Assembly (NCBI GenBank): GCA_009741485.1
Contig: CM019230.1
Location: forward strand, 7,003,758 to 7,067,757
DNA: 64,000 nt
Direction of reading: 5' to 3'
Origin: Malurus cyaneus samueli
Lineage: Eukaryota > Chordata > Aves > Passeriformes > Maluridae
Part shown: positions 13,240 through 31,891 of the stretch, piece by piece
Layout of the letters: each line of letters begins with the position of its first letter
How positions within the stretch are numbered: the first letter of the stretch is position 1
Notes under the pieces: model-generated
Told to the model about the DNA's origin: nothing
The model's input: the letters and a program-made list of their open reading frames with translations, nothing else
Database searches by the model: none
Made by a program: the position numbers and the translations under genes

Positions 13240-13700
13240 CGTGAGTCTGAGAGAGAACCCTGTCCGATGGCGTCACACGGGGAAGGATCCCGACGCCATC
13301 TGAATCCCGTGATGGCAGACCCTGCCTCAAAGCCAGCGCTGCAGACACCACAAGCGGCTTAATCCGCTGAGCGCCGGCATAATGGGGCACGGCGGGGCCG
13401 GAGGAGCCCCTGAGCCGCCTGTGCAAGGCTTCCTTCCCAAACCCTGGCAGAGGAGGGGGCGAGCCGTGATTCATCTGCCTCCCACATGCCGCCCCTCGCT
13501 GCAAATCCTACCCGCAGATAATTGCTGTCTTCCTGAGTGGGTACTCCAACAGAGGGACCAGCCCGGCTGCGGGGCCGCAGCGACAGCTCGGGGCTCTTTG
13601 AAGATGCTGAGCGAGCTGCTAAATATGCAAATCTCGGCACACTGCTGTGGCGCTCATTTAATGGAGTTATTGACCCTCTGCAGCTGTGTGGGAGCAGGAA
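13240..13700. promoter_or_regulatory. candidate conserved non-coding element upstream of AANAT
   Basis: A block of non-repetitive sequence unlike its GC-rich surroundings. It includes GTAATTACGTGAG near 13232, GGCGTCACAC (a cAMP-response half-site) at 13269-13278, TAATCC at 13360-13365 (K50 homeodomain/CRX type), AGATAATTG near 13516 and a perfect octamer ATGCAAAT at 13625-13632. The block lies about 1.0-1.4 kb upstream of the proposed AANAT promoter. Enhancer function is inference from motif density only. Confidence 0.35.
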
Positions 13701-14579
13701 GAGACAGACGCAGCTAAAACTGTGGAACGCAGCATCACTGCTTGACTATTTGAGCCACTGGCCAACCTCTGCTCTGCTGGGCTGTTTTAATGGCTGGGAG
13801 TTGCTCTGAAATGCCGTTTCTGAAGAGCAGAAAGCTGCTGGGTCATATTTCTGTTTTGATTCCATGAGAAAAAAGAGAGGGTTGAGGGTGTAGCTCCAGG
13901 TCATTTTGCCCAGGGCTGGAAGCTAAAACAGGTCCAGAGCTGCCCTGGAAATGTCTCCAGTGGAGCAAAGCCAGCTCTGCTTCCCGCTCCAGGTTTCTTT
14001 CAGGGCTGCATCTGGTACCCAATGATAATGTTGATGCCAACATCCTGCTCACGCCTGGGATAATCTCCCTTTTCTTACACGTGTTCTGATGGGGACATTG
14101 CTAGTTCTGCCAGTCCAGTTTCTTATGTAACAGCTCGCAGGGACCAAGGGCTGTGTGGGGGAGAGACGTATTTGGAATAAGCTCCTTGGGGAAGAAACCT
14201 ATGGATGACCCTCCCCATCCTACAAGGAGGCAGCTGATTCGCCTGACACCCACTGCTCAAGCCCAAGCAATGACCATACCTGGCACAACCAGCAGCCTCC
14301 CCATTCTTCCCCAAAGAAAGCTCATCCACTCTGGGCAGGGCTGTCTTTGGTTCTGCGGGTCTTGATGCGTTGGAGAGGTCTGGATGAAGCTCAGGACAGT
14401 GCTCTCCTTTCCTGGCCAAGTCCCCTGCTCTCCCTGCCCAGCCCCGCAGAGCAGAGCAATCAGCTAAATGCTTTATCCTTCAGCAGCCAGTCATGCCAGA
14501 GAAAAAAAAAAAACAAACAAAAAAAACCCCGAAGTGATCCTGTTGCTGGCCTGTCACCTTAAAGCCTCTCACCCCTCCC

Positions 14580-14672
14580 TGTCTTTCATCGGAGTCCTAA
14601 ACTCCTTAGGATGTCATCACGTGCTCCATAAATAACAAATATATATAAGCAGGGGCTGTGGAGGATGCAACA
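14580..14672 (+). promoter_or_regulatory. AANAT: TATA promoter with adjacent E-box, proposed AANAT promoter
   Basis: TATATAAG at 14642-14649 is followed about 110 bp later by a strong splice donor (CCG|GTAAGT at 14760). CACGTG at 14618-14623, in the context TCATCACGTG, lies 19 bp before the TATA box. CCTAA at 14596 and TTAGG at 14606 form a short inverted repeat upstream. Chicken AANAT is known to be driven by circadian bHLH-PAS factors through a CACGTG E-box, and AANAT genes of mammals have a non-coding first exon, so this is the natural promoter for the gene at 17.9 kb. The transcription start is inferred at about 14672; no transcript evidence was available. Confidence 0.6.
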
Positions 14673-14759
14673 GACAGAGGAGGGGAGGCAAAACCCCAGA
14701 TCTTCCTCTCCTGCCAGCGCTGAGACAGCACCCCTGGAGCAGCACAGGGTCCCTGGCCG
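14672..14759 (+). other. AANAT: predicted non-coding exon 1 of AANAT
   Basis: Inferred from a TATA box at 14642 and a near-consensus donor GTAAGT starting at 14760. The likely downstream partner is the acceptor CCATCCACAG ending at 17795, giving an intron of about 3.0 kb. No useful ATG-initiated coding sequence is seen in the exon. Start position is an estimate from TATA spacing. Confidence 0.5.
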
Positions 14760-15977
14760 GTAAGTACCCACATTCCTGTCACACCCGGGGGACTGATGGC
14801 CCTGGGGACAGAGGGTGGCCTCCTGACCCCTGTGACTTGCCCCTGTATCCCAGGATGGGGGGGAATTTCCCCTGAGGGGTGGGAGGTTGGTGCGTGGAGC
14901 TTGGCTTGCTGAGAAGTGGTTTTGGTGCAGGGAAGGGTGTGAGTTGTGTCCCAGCCCCTGTCTCACCCCTACACTTCCAACATGTGCTACCAAAAACCAG
15001 CTGTGATGACTCTGCTCACTGAAACCCTCCATGTTCTTGGTGTGGGAAGAACTTGAGTGCTTTAGCGTGGAATATTTCACTTTAAAACTGGGTTAATGAC
15101 TCTTTACTATCAACTAATTTAAAAAATCCAGCTTCAAACCCAGGGAGACAATTAATAACTTAGTAAAAGATGCTGCCGGGGGCGTGCTGTGCACTTGCCT
15201 GTTTATTTGCATGTGAGCATCTCTCTGGACCACTGGGATGCTCTGATTTCTGGTGCACAAACACAAATCAGGGCAGGGAAAATTTACAGAGTGAGCTCTT
15301 GGTTCACATAAATATCATGGGCTCATCTCAGACAGGTTTGGCAAGGAGTCACAGCACAAAATTCAGCCTGGGGTATAAGCAGCTTGAACAAATACAGGGG
15401 GCTTCACTGGAGCATCAGAAGACAGACGAGCCACAGAGAGAGAATTTTCCTCATCACTGTTTCTCACTTAGTCTGGGACCTGGGCAGAATTTCCTTCACC
15501 TCTGCAGGTTGGATGCTGATTCCTCTCCGGGCTCTATACATCCCCCCCTCCCCAGAAGACCTTTGACTCTGCAGGGAGCAGAGAAGCAAAGAGGTTCATT
15601 TGCAGAAAACAAACACAAATCTATCAGCCCTTCAGCTGTGCAATCTGGGTTGCCAGGAATAACATGCTGGAGGGGAAAAAATACAAGGAAAACAGGCAAG
15701 GAGCAACCTTTCCCCATCACTAACTACTGCTCCAGGGTGTTGCTGGTTGAGGTCTCAGGAAATTTCTAAAAATAACTGGAGGGATTTGATTACCCTTTTC
15801 CTGTTATCTCAAATGGGAATGGAGCAGCTCAGAGGTTTTGAACCCCTGAGCTCTGTGGATGTCCCTATAGAGACCTCCTGTGATTCAGTTGTTTCCAGCC
15901 TTCATAGGCTCTGGGGTAAAGGCTTGCTCGTGGACTGTGAGCACTGAACGATGGCTGTTGGAGAGCAAACACCCTTG

Positions 15978-16085
15978 AGGAGCCTGGGCTGGTGGGAGCT
16001 GTCCCTTCTCACTGCAGGGGGGTGAACCAGGTGATCTTTAACAGTTCCTTCCAACCCAAACCTTTCCAAGATTCTACAATTCTGG
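15978..16085 (+). mobile_element. CR1 LINE 3' end fragment
   Basis: The order GCAGGGGGGTGAACCAGGT, GATCTTTAACAGTTCC, TTCCAACCCAAACC and AGATTCTACAAT is the typical sense-strand tail of avian CR1. 5'-truncated, as nearly all CR1 copies are. Confidence 0.8.
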
Positions 16086-16230
16086 CCTGATCCCACAGCA
16101 TCTCCTCAGCAGCATCCCCAGAACTTGCCCCAAGCACTCAGCACCCCCAGGATCAAACCCCCATTGCATTTTATGGGTCCCCCAAGCCTACCCTCTTGCC
16201 TGCCGTGGGATTTATTCATGCAGATGAGTC

Positions 16231-16245
16231 CCTAATCCAATTAGG
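16231..16245. promoter_or_regulatory. palindromic P3-type homeodomain site (TAATCCAATTA)
   Basis: CCTAATCCAATTAGG is a perfect 6-bp inverted repeat around CCA. TAAT-NNN-ATTA is the P3 palindrome bound by dimers of paired-class homeodomains, and a CC core is preferred by K50 proteins such as OTX2/CRX. These factors are known pineal and retinal activators of AANAT. Located about 1.7 kb before the start codon. Confidence 0.5.
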
Positions 16246-16896
16246 AGGACGGGGAGTTCCAGAAGATTGGATAATAAGCTCTACAAACACTACACCCACC
16301 CCCCTCTCCCCTCCAGCTCACCCCCTTTTATTTCCCTCCTGCAGGACCATGAACCACCCATTCCCAGCACCAGCTCAGTCAGTCCTTGGTGACTGGAATG
16401 AGCACTGGGGATGCTAGATAATTCCCCTGCTGAGGAAACCCCCTGTCCCTGATGGATCTGATCCCTTAGATACACACCCACAGCCAAACCAGCGATTCAT
16501 TGAAAATAAATCCCAAGACCACCCTGTCTCACCTCAGACGGGATAAGACTGGCATTTCAAGCATCCAGCCCTCGGCATTTCAGGATGGAAAATTCCCAGC
16601 TTGCGCTGGTTGTGCCCTGTGCAGTGTTTGTGCTGGTAATGCTTTTGTTTCCATAAATCCTATTAGCTGGAGGCAAGCCTATAATTAGCAGGGAAAGCTG
16701 GCACCTCTGAAACAATAATCAAAAATGACCTGGCTTTGCTGCAAATTGCTTGAATATTGGTCTGAGTTTGGATGGCTGGTCGGATGGATGGCTCTGGTAG
16801 CTATTCCCACTATTTCTGTCTGCAGGATGCATGTGCTCAGTGCAGTTATTCGCTCAGTTTGTGGTTCTCTCTGGGTTTATTAACTCGGTTCACTCA

Positions 16897-16902
16897 CACG
16901 TG
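16897..16902. promoter_or_regulatory. CACGTG E-box
   Basis: Perfect E-box, context CACACGTGAAAG, about 1.0 kb before the AANAT start codon. Candidate second CLOCK/BMAL-type site; single six-base matches occur by chance. Confidence 0.3.
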
Positions 16903-17717
16903 AAAGCAGAAGCAGATTGGAGCTACAGGCTCTGATCCAGGTCAAGGGATTTGTCTGGGCTGTGCAGGACGAGTGCTGCCAGATGACCTCGGTGCTGCTG
17001 ACCCTCTTGTGTTACAGCTGGAGTAACAGTTACAGTCCTGTCCTGTGCTGTGTCTGGTGGGATCATGCTACCCAAAGCTCCTGGGGCAGGGGGCAAAGCC
17101 TGGGGCACCTCACCAGGGAGGACACCCAGCCTCGGTCACCCGCTCAATCCTGTCAGGGACCCACATCCGTGAGCGTGGACATGACCTAAGAGCTGGCAGA
17201 GGTCAAGCTGTGTCACTCACCTGCTGAGTGAGTCAGAGAAGGGAGTAAATCCTGTCAGCTCATGCTGTCTTGGCTGCCTGAAGTGTGTCCACATCAGGGC
17301 ACCTCACCTCTGTGGCCTGGCACTGACCTCTCACTCCTGCAGAGCAGGGCTGTTCCACAAGTGCCAGAGCATCACTGGAACTTTCACACAGACAGATGCT
17401 TATCTTACAGCTCCTGCTTCCTGCAGCCACACCCCACCCTGCCTGTCCCCAGGGCAGCAGCTGGACTTGCCCCAGGGTTCTGCTGCCCATCCCACTGCCT
17501 GGTGCTGCCATGGGCTGGGAGGTGTTGGGCAGGATGCTCAGCCCCATACCTGCTGCAGCTCTAACAGCAGGTCCTTGTCCCTGCTCTGTCCCACCACCTG
17601 CATCCCTTTTGTCCCCCTGGTCCCCAGGGTTTGCTCAGCTCACAGTTGGTGCCAGCCTCCTGCGTGCCCAGCTCACAGCGAGGGCAGCTGGGGGCACTGT
17701 GGGCGGGTATTTGCTGT

Positions 17718-17744
17718 ACACACACACACACACACACACACACA
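17718..17744. repeat. (CA)n microsatellite
   Basis: About 13 uninterrupted AC units ending in CATATCTATAG, roughly 175 bp before the AANAT start codon. Confidence 0.95.
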
Positions 17745-17795
17745 TATCTATAGGAAAATGGGGACAAGCAGCCTAATCCTGTCTGCCATCCACAG

Positions 17796-19805
<2,010 letters not shown>

Positions 19806-20395
19806 GCCCCCTGTGCTCCTGCTGCCTGCGGGGACGAGAGGCTGCAGCCCCTGTCCATCCTCACCCGTCTCCTCCCTCTGCCGCATTTGCCTTCCAGCCA
19901 CACCAGCCTGGCCCCAGCCCATCCCTGCAGGGTTGGGGACACAAACTCCTGCCTGCTCTCCTGCTGGGAGCACCAGCTCCTGGGCTCTGGTTCAGCCAGG
20001 GCTGTGCTGCAGGACTCTGGGATGGAAAGGCTTTGCCCTGGGAACAGCTGGGGGCTCTGCTGGTTTGGGGCTCTTCTACCTGCCATGGGTTTGCTGAGAC
20101 ACCCAGCAGAGCCCTACAAACACACCCCAGCCTGGCATCCGTCCCACAATCCCAAGTGAGCACATCACACGAGTGAGCCAAGCCCTCCCTGAGCAGTCCC
20201 CACACCCGGCAGGGGCTCTGGCAGCCGCCCCCCTGCGCACAGACATCTTCCCAGACCCCTTGGAGCACATCCCCAGCCCACAGGGAGCCAGTCCAAACCT
20301 CCGTGTCCCAGACCCACAAGTGGCCGAGGACAAGCCTTCTGCAAACACCTCAGGTTGCGGGAAAGCAGCAAATAAAGATGTGGTGGTGATTTTCT
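19806..20395 (+). other. AANAT: AANAT 3' UTR
   Basis: Non-coding sequence from the stop codon to about 20 bp beyond the AATAAA at 20371. Only a few hundred bases separate this end from the 3' end of RHBDF2 on the opposite strand. Confidence 0.7.
20371..20376 (+). terminator. AANAT: poly(A) signal AATAAA, AANAT
   Basis: AATAAA followed by the GT-rich GATGTGGTGGTGATTTTC, a normal downstream element, about 570 bp after the AANAT stop. Confidence 0.75.
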
Positions 20396-20789
20396 ACACA
20401 GCCCAAGTGTGTTCCTGCCCTGCTCTGACCACGGCCTCACCACGATGGCCAGAGGGAGGGCACGAGGGGAGCAATCCAGTGCCCCTTGGGCACCTCAGCC
20501 TCGGGAGAGACGGGACAAATCCAGCCTCAGGTCATTCATGAAGGGTGGGATAAAGGCAGGGGGGACTCTGTCCTCAGGAAGGATCAGGAAGTTCCATGGA
20601 TTCAGGTGTTTGGCTTCTCCTTGTCCTTGAGACCCTCCAAACCCTGTGCCCTCCCAGGGAGGGGTTTAAGGGGCACATGAAGGCACCAGCTCCACCTTGT
20701 CCTCCCTCCCTGCCACACCAAAACAACCAGAACCTCCCCAAAAATGCCACATCCCCATGCCAGAGAAGGGAGAAGAGGTCTCGTGCCAT

Positions 20790-22171
20790 CTCATTAAATA
20801 CAGGTAGAAATTTATTAAGGGGGGGGAACCCACAGCTTTAAAAAAAAGTATCAAAAAGAGACAAATGAGATGAAGTGTCTGTCTTTGGCTGGAGCAGCAA
20901 CTGGAGGGACAGAGCAGGGCTGAAAAGTGGCCCAGGGCGGAGGGAGGGAGGCAAGGACGGATGAAGGGGCCACAGGCTCCTGGGCTCACCCAGAACAGAG
21001 CTGTGGAGGGGGAGCCAAGCTCCCAGCCCTTGAACATTGATCCTGACTGGGGGATTCTCACCTGCCCCCATTTAAAAGCACTGAGGCCTCCAAAAACACA
21101 GCAACACAGCTCAGGGGAGGGACAGCCTGGCACCAGCCTGGCTCCAAACCAGCCCAGAGGGGTCACCCGGACCCCAGGAAGGACCTGCCTTCGTGCCACG
21201 GCTGGTGGGAGGGAGGGGATGCTGGGGAGAGCAGCCCAGGGCTGGGGGCAGTGGCAATGTGCAGCCTTGGACAGGGGACAGGGACAGTGACAGCCCCATC
21301 CTGCACTGCTCCATCTGCAGAACAGAGGGGTACCCGGGTGTCCACGCTTGGAAATGGGGAAAGCAGCAGGGACTCAAGGCAGAAAGTGGGAGCACCAAGA
21401 GCTCCTTGAGAGGTCTGTGGGCTCCAGGGGCAGCCACACGAGCCCCCCACGGGGTTTTTCTCCATGTCTCCCTCCCACCATGGCACTACAAATGCAGTCC
21501 TTGCTGCTCCTCCCTTCCAAAAAGAGAATTTCGCTGAAATAAGGGGAAGAGAAGCCCCCCATCCTGAGTCCTGCCTCTCCATCCAGTGAGGAGCCAGGTG
21601 GGAAGGCACAAACCTCCCTGGGGGCCTCTGGAGGAACAGGACTGAAAAATATCTTTGAAGCTCAGCTCTGGATGTTTTGGAGCCATGGCAGAGACTCCAG
21701 GGAGCCCAAAAAGGGGAAACCCTGGGCCTGAAGAGCTGTGGATAAAAAAAAGGGCCCCTGCAAAAAGGGGGTTGTGTTCACAGTATGAGCTGCAGTGCCT
21801 CGGGGCATTGAGGTGGGACGGAGCCCCAGGCAGGCAGGGGCACAGGCTGGAGGCTTCAGCAGCTTCACCCCAGGGCTGGGACTTCAGCCTGGCCACGGAC
21901 ACACCAAAATCCCACTTCCCTCAGCCCTTTCCCCACACAGGCAGCAGCCAGAGTCAGTCCCCAAACCACTTATGGCTTTCCAGCATCAGGAGGGAGCCCC
22001 AAAGGGGTGCAAGGCAGGGCTGGCTCGGCCCTGCATTCCCAGCACTGAGCATTGGGGGATCCCAAACCCAGCACCCCTGAGCACAGAGCCACACCCAGGC
22101 TCTGCCCCACCCCGGGGCAGCACCCACCCCACGGAAAACATCCCGTCCCAGCCCCATCCCTGCCAGCAGGG
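20790..22171 (-). other. RHBDF2: RHBDF2 3' UTR
   Basis: Runs on the minus strand from the stop codon (22174-22172) to about 20 bp past the AATAAA at 20816-20811. Length about 1.4 kb. No coding potential recognised on either strand; the open frames present are composition shadows. Confidence 0.7.
20811..20816 (-). terminator. RHBDF2: poly(A) signal AATAAA, RHBDF2
   Basis: TTTATT on the plus strand reads AATAAA on the minus strand, 1.36 kb after the RHBDF2 stop. Convergent with the AANAT signal about 435 bp away. Confidence 0.7.
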
Positions 22172-28618
<6,447 letters not shown>

Positions 28619-28828
28619 CTCGGGCTGGTGGCGGCTGGCAGGCTGGGAGAGGGCAGGGAGTCAGCCAGAGGGGGTGAGATATTCCCCTCAGCTCAGCTGT
28701 GTGTGAGGAAAGGCTGGTCCCAGCAGGAGAGGCGGCCTCAGCAGGGGGATGTCACCAGACTGAGCCCCCTGTGTCCTTGGCTTTGCCACCACGAGCCCCG
28801 CTGCTGCATCCCCAAACCCGCATTCCAG

Positions 28829-29011
28829 CCATGAATTGGGGTGGACAGGAAGGCTTTCATCACCCACTCACTCCCAGAGCCCCAGGGGGACCAACATCAC
28901 CCTTTCAGCTGCTGGGAGCAGGGCAGGGATGGCAGGAGTGACCAGGTCACAGCATCCCTGTCCATCCCAGCACGAGCCTGCAGGACACACGGGTTTCACC
29001 CCACCAGGATG
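28829..29011. repeat. dispersed duplication, copy 1
   Basis: Shares long identical words with 31707-31891, for example TTTCAGCTGCTGGGAGCAGG-type and GTCCATCCCAGCANGAGCC, in the same orientation and 2.88 kb apart. Similarity stops sharply on both sides. Confidence 0.85.
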
Positions 29012-30153
29012 AGCTTCACCACGTGCCTTGGAAATACTGGGGGTCCCTGCAAGCCCTGGCCAGGCCCATGGCATGGGGACACCAGCCCTCTCAGCCTGGC
29101 AGTGACAGAGCCAAGGTGGGGTCACAGACATAGCAGGGGGGCTCCAAAAAGCTCCTCTTGCCTGGACAGTGAGAAGGGAGGGGACACACAAAGCATGAAA
29201 ACACCTAATCCACATCCCCACGTGCATCACAGCTCCCACAGGGACCCACCACGTGCTGGGGTGCCCTGTGGATTGGAGATGCAGGACATTCCCCTCTGAC
29301 ACGTGCACGCACACACCAGGCTGGGAGATTGAATTCTCCCTGGCAGCATGTGCAAGGGTGGGGAAGCTTAACAGCCAAGAGGTGGCTAATTCCTCCCAAG
29401 GGTCCCTGCAGCCAGCTCTACTAGACAGGAATTTGCAGGAAAAGTAATTCCATCCGAGTGCAAGAGAACAAGTCCCAGATCCTATTAGGGGCTACGAGGG
29501 CAATCAAAAGGGAGGCACAGCCCTCTCCACCCTCTTCCCGTCCTCCCTGACCATGTGCCAGTGCTCAGGGAGTGACACAGGTGTCACGAGCATCCCTTGT
29601 CCCCCGGGACAGCCATGGCCATGGGGATGGTGTCACCTGCCACGTTTGCACAGTGCCACTGGCTGTGAAATGCCAGCTCAATCCATAGGCTTGGTTCCTT
29701 TCCCTGCCCAAAATCCCAATGACCACACTCCTACAGCTCTGCTCTCCTCAGGCAATGTCACTTTGGCAATCAGAGGAGTGACTGGGATACCATCAGCCCC
29801 CTCTGTCCATTCCTAAAGCAAGAGTCAGGGACAGGGGAACTCTGGCAGCTCCCTCAGCACTTGGTTTCCTGAATACAACCCTCCCCTTAGACCCCACCAC
29901 AAGCAAAGCCTGGTTTTAGGAGCATGGGGTGCCCAAGGGGTGAGCTTCCTGGGCATGCAGGAGTCCAGAACTAGCTCCCCAAGGATGGGAAAGACTGGAG
30001 CTGGCAGCACGAGCTGGCATTGCTGCCCTCCATCAGCTCCTGGGCCATTCCCAGCCTTCTGCTCCTGCATTCAGGTGGGTGCTGGGCTCCCCCTCAACTC
30101 CCAAATTTCCCCTGGGGCTCAGCCAGTACTGGCCCCCAGCAGGGTCTCCTTAC

Positions 30154-30261
30154 CTCATAAGAGTGACAGGGATCCTGTGCAGTGATGGCAAACACCCACG
30201 GCAGCCTTGCTCTGCCTCCGTCCTTCACGCACGGGAGCCCCGGGACACGGCCGAGTTCCTC
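30154..30261 (-). other. candidate alternative 5' exon of RHBDF2
   Basis: Minus-strand interval of 108 nt bounded by TTTTCATTGCAG|GAGG and CTTATGAG|GTAAGG, both strong splice sites. One frame is open through all 36 codons (includes RLPWVFAITAQDPCHSYE) and stays open across the 24 nt of 5' UTR into the RHBDF2 start codon, but it contains no ATG. An ATG in another frame (30159-30157) would overlap the main start. Best reading: an untranslated leader exon; an N-terminal extension is not excluded. Confidence 0.45.
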
Positions 30262-31706
30262 CTGCAATGAAAATCCACGTGTGGGAAAGCAGGTGAGGGC
30301 TGCAGGAGCATCCCAGGGGAGGGAGAGCTGAGCTCAGGGCTTCCTGGATCTCAGGGTCAGGGATGGAGGTGGCTGGACACCAGGGACAGGGATCAGCCAC
30401 TGGCACAGGGCAGCAGGAGGAGGAGGAAAAGCCCCCATTTACAGCGATGCTCCATGGCAGGGAGCAGCCTGGGGCAGGCAGGGAGTTCTCCCTTGCTCTG
30501 GGGAAGCAAAACACCCAGGAAGAGCAGGCAGGGAACACGAGTGCCTTGCTGGGTATTTCGTAGCTGCTAAACTGGGAGAGTGCCAGCCCCAGCAAGCAAA
30601 ACTTTCCGTCCCACTGGTGACTGGAGACTCTGTTTGTTTTCCTCCAGGGCAGCCAGCAATGAGCCTGAGATGCCAGCTGCTCTGGAGAGCTGGGAACAGG
30701 AACACACTGGGGTCAGAGCAATCCCTAGGACACCCTCATCCTCCTCCAGCTCTGGGGAATGGCTCAGGGTGGTGAGAGCCATTCCACAGAATCAGAAGCA
30801 CAGAAATCAGAGCCAAATTCTTCCACAGCCCCACTCTTACACGCCCATCCCAAAATCCCATCCCCAGTTGCTCCCATCACACCCCAGACAGCCCCAGATC
30901 TCCGTGCTTCCCAGCAAAGCTGGTTTAAAACCCTGCTCTGGCTCCCCAGCAGCTCCCCACTCAGGGCAGTGTAGGGCTGGAGCAGCCTCCCCGAGGTGAC
31001 GCAGTCCGGGGGAGCTGGCACTGCCCGGCGGGCACCTGCTGTCCGGTCACGGTCACGGCTCCGTGCATCGGCACATTGGGCACTGAGCACCAAATGAGGG
31101 GGAGGAGGGCAGCGGCCCCGAGGGCTCCAGGCTCCTTCAGAGCAGCCACCCCCAGAGTGCAGATCCTGAGCTGCCACCGGAGCTGCTCACCCGTGCCAGG
31201 TGCAGCAATCCCCAGCGGATGGTGCTGGGAAGGTGTTTCCAGCTCACCACGTGTTGCTGCTGGCATGCTCAGTGTGGGAATGGCCCAGATGGCGCCTCCA
31301 TCCAGAGCCAGCCTGAAACAAGCTTGGCCCTCTGATCCCTGCGGTCCCAGGTCCCTGTCACCCCCCCAGCCCTGGGGTGGAGGGCTGTGCCACCCGGGGC
31401 ATGGCTCCTTGCCTGCCAGCCCCCAATGATGGGGTTTGAGCTGCCCCATTGCAGGGAACAGCTCAGCTCTGGGTCCCCAGGGAGTCTCAGCCCAGCCCCT
31501 GGACGCTCAGGGTGCATGTGGTGGCTTTGTCCTGGGGGCAGAAAAGGGAAGTGAGAGGTGACGTGCAGAGCTGACATGGGGGGATGGCTGAGCGGGGACA
31601 AGGCGGGTGACAGCAGCAGGGGGTGACTGACATGGGACTCAGCAGTCACAAACACATCCTGAGCTTGGGAGCAGCTGTGCTTTGGGCTGCAGGAAGGTCC
31701 TGGGGA

Positions 31707-31891
31707 CCATAAACTGGGGTGGACAGGAAGGCTTCCATCACCCACTCACTGCCAGTCCCCCTGAGTCACCAACACTGCCCCTTCAGCTGCTGGGAGCAGG
31801 GCAGGGATGGCAGGAGTGACCAGGTCACAGCATCTCTGTCCATCCCAGCATGAGCCTGCAGGACACACGGGTTTCACACCCTGCCAGGATG
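31707..31891. repeat. dispersed duplication, copy 2
   Basis: Second copy of 28829-29011, same orientation, roughly 90% alike by eye with small indels. Confidence 0.85.

Larger units (their letters stand above)
8621..14580. other. UBE2O-AANAT intergenic region
   Basis: No coding exon recognised on either strand. It contains a degenerate tandem repeat (10690-11110), a CR1 tail (11641-11690), a small CpG-rich patch (about 11085-11280), an AT-rich TATATA stretch around 12655-12720 and a conserved-looking block at 13240-13700. The divergent promoters of UBE2O (7.9 kb) and AANAT (14.6 kb) flank it. Confidence 0.6.
14760..17795 (+). other. AANAT: predicted AANAT intron 1
   Basis: Holds a CR1 tail (15978-16085), a palindromic homeodomain site (16231-16245), an E-box (16897-16902) and a CA microsatellite (17718-17744). 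No coding sequence recognised. If the upstream promoter is wrong, this is simply 5' flanking sequence of AANAT. Confidence 0.45.

Noticed and set aside
17774..17779. TAATCC about 145 bp before the AANAT start as a pineal CRX element
   Set aside because: It sits 17-22 bp before the probable acceptor CCATCCACAG, so CTAAT is more simply explained as the intron branch-point sequence. It could serve both roles, but it is not separate evidence.
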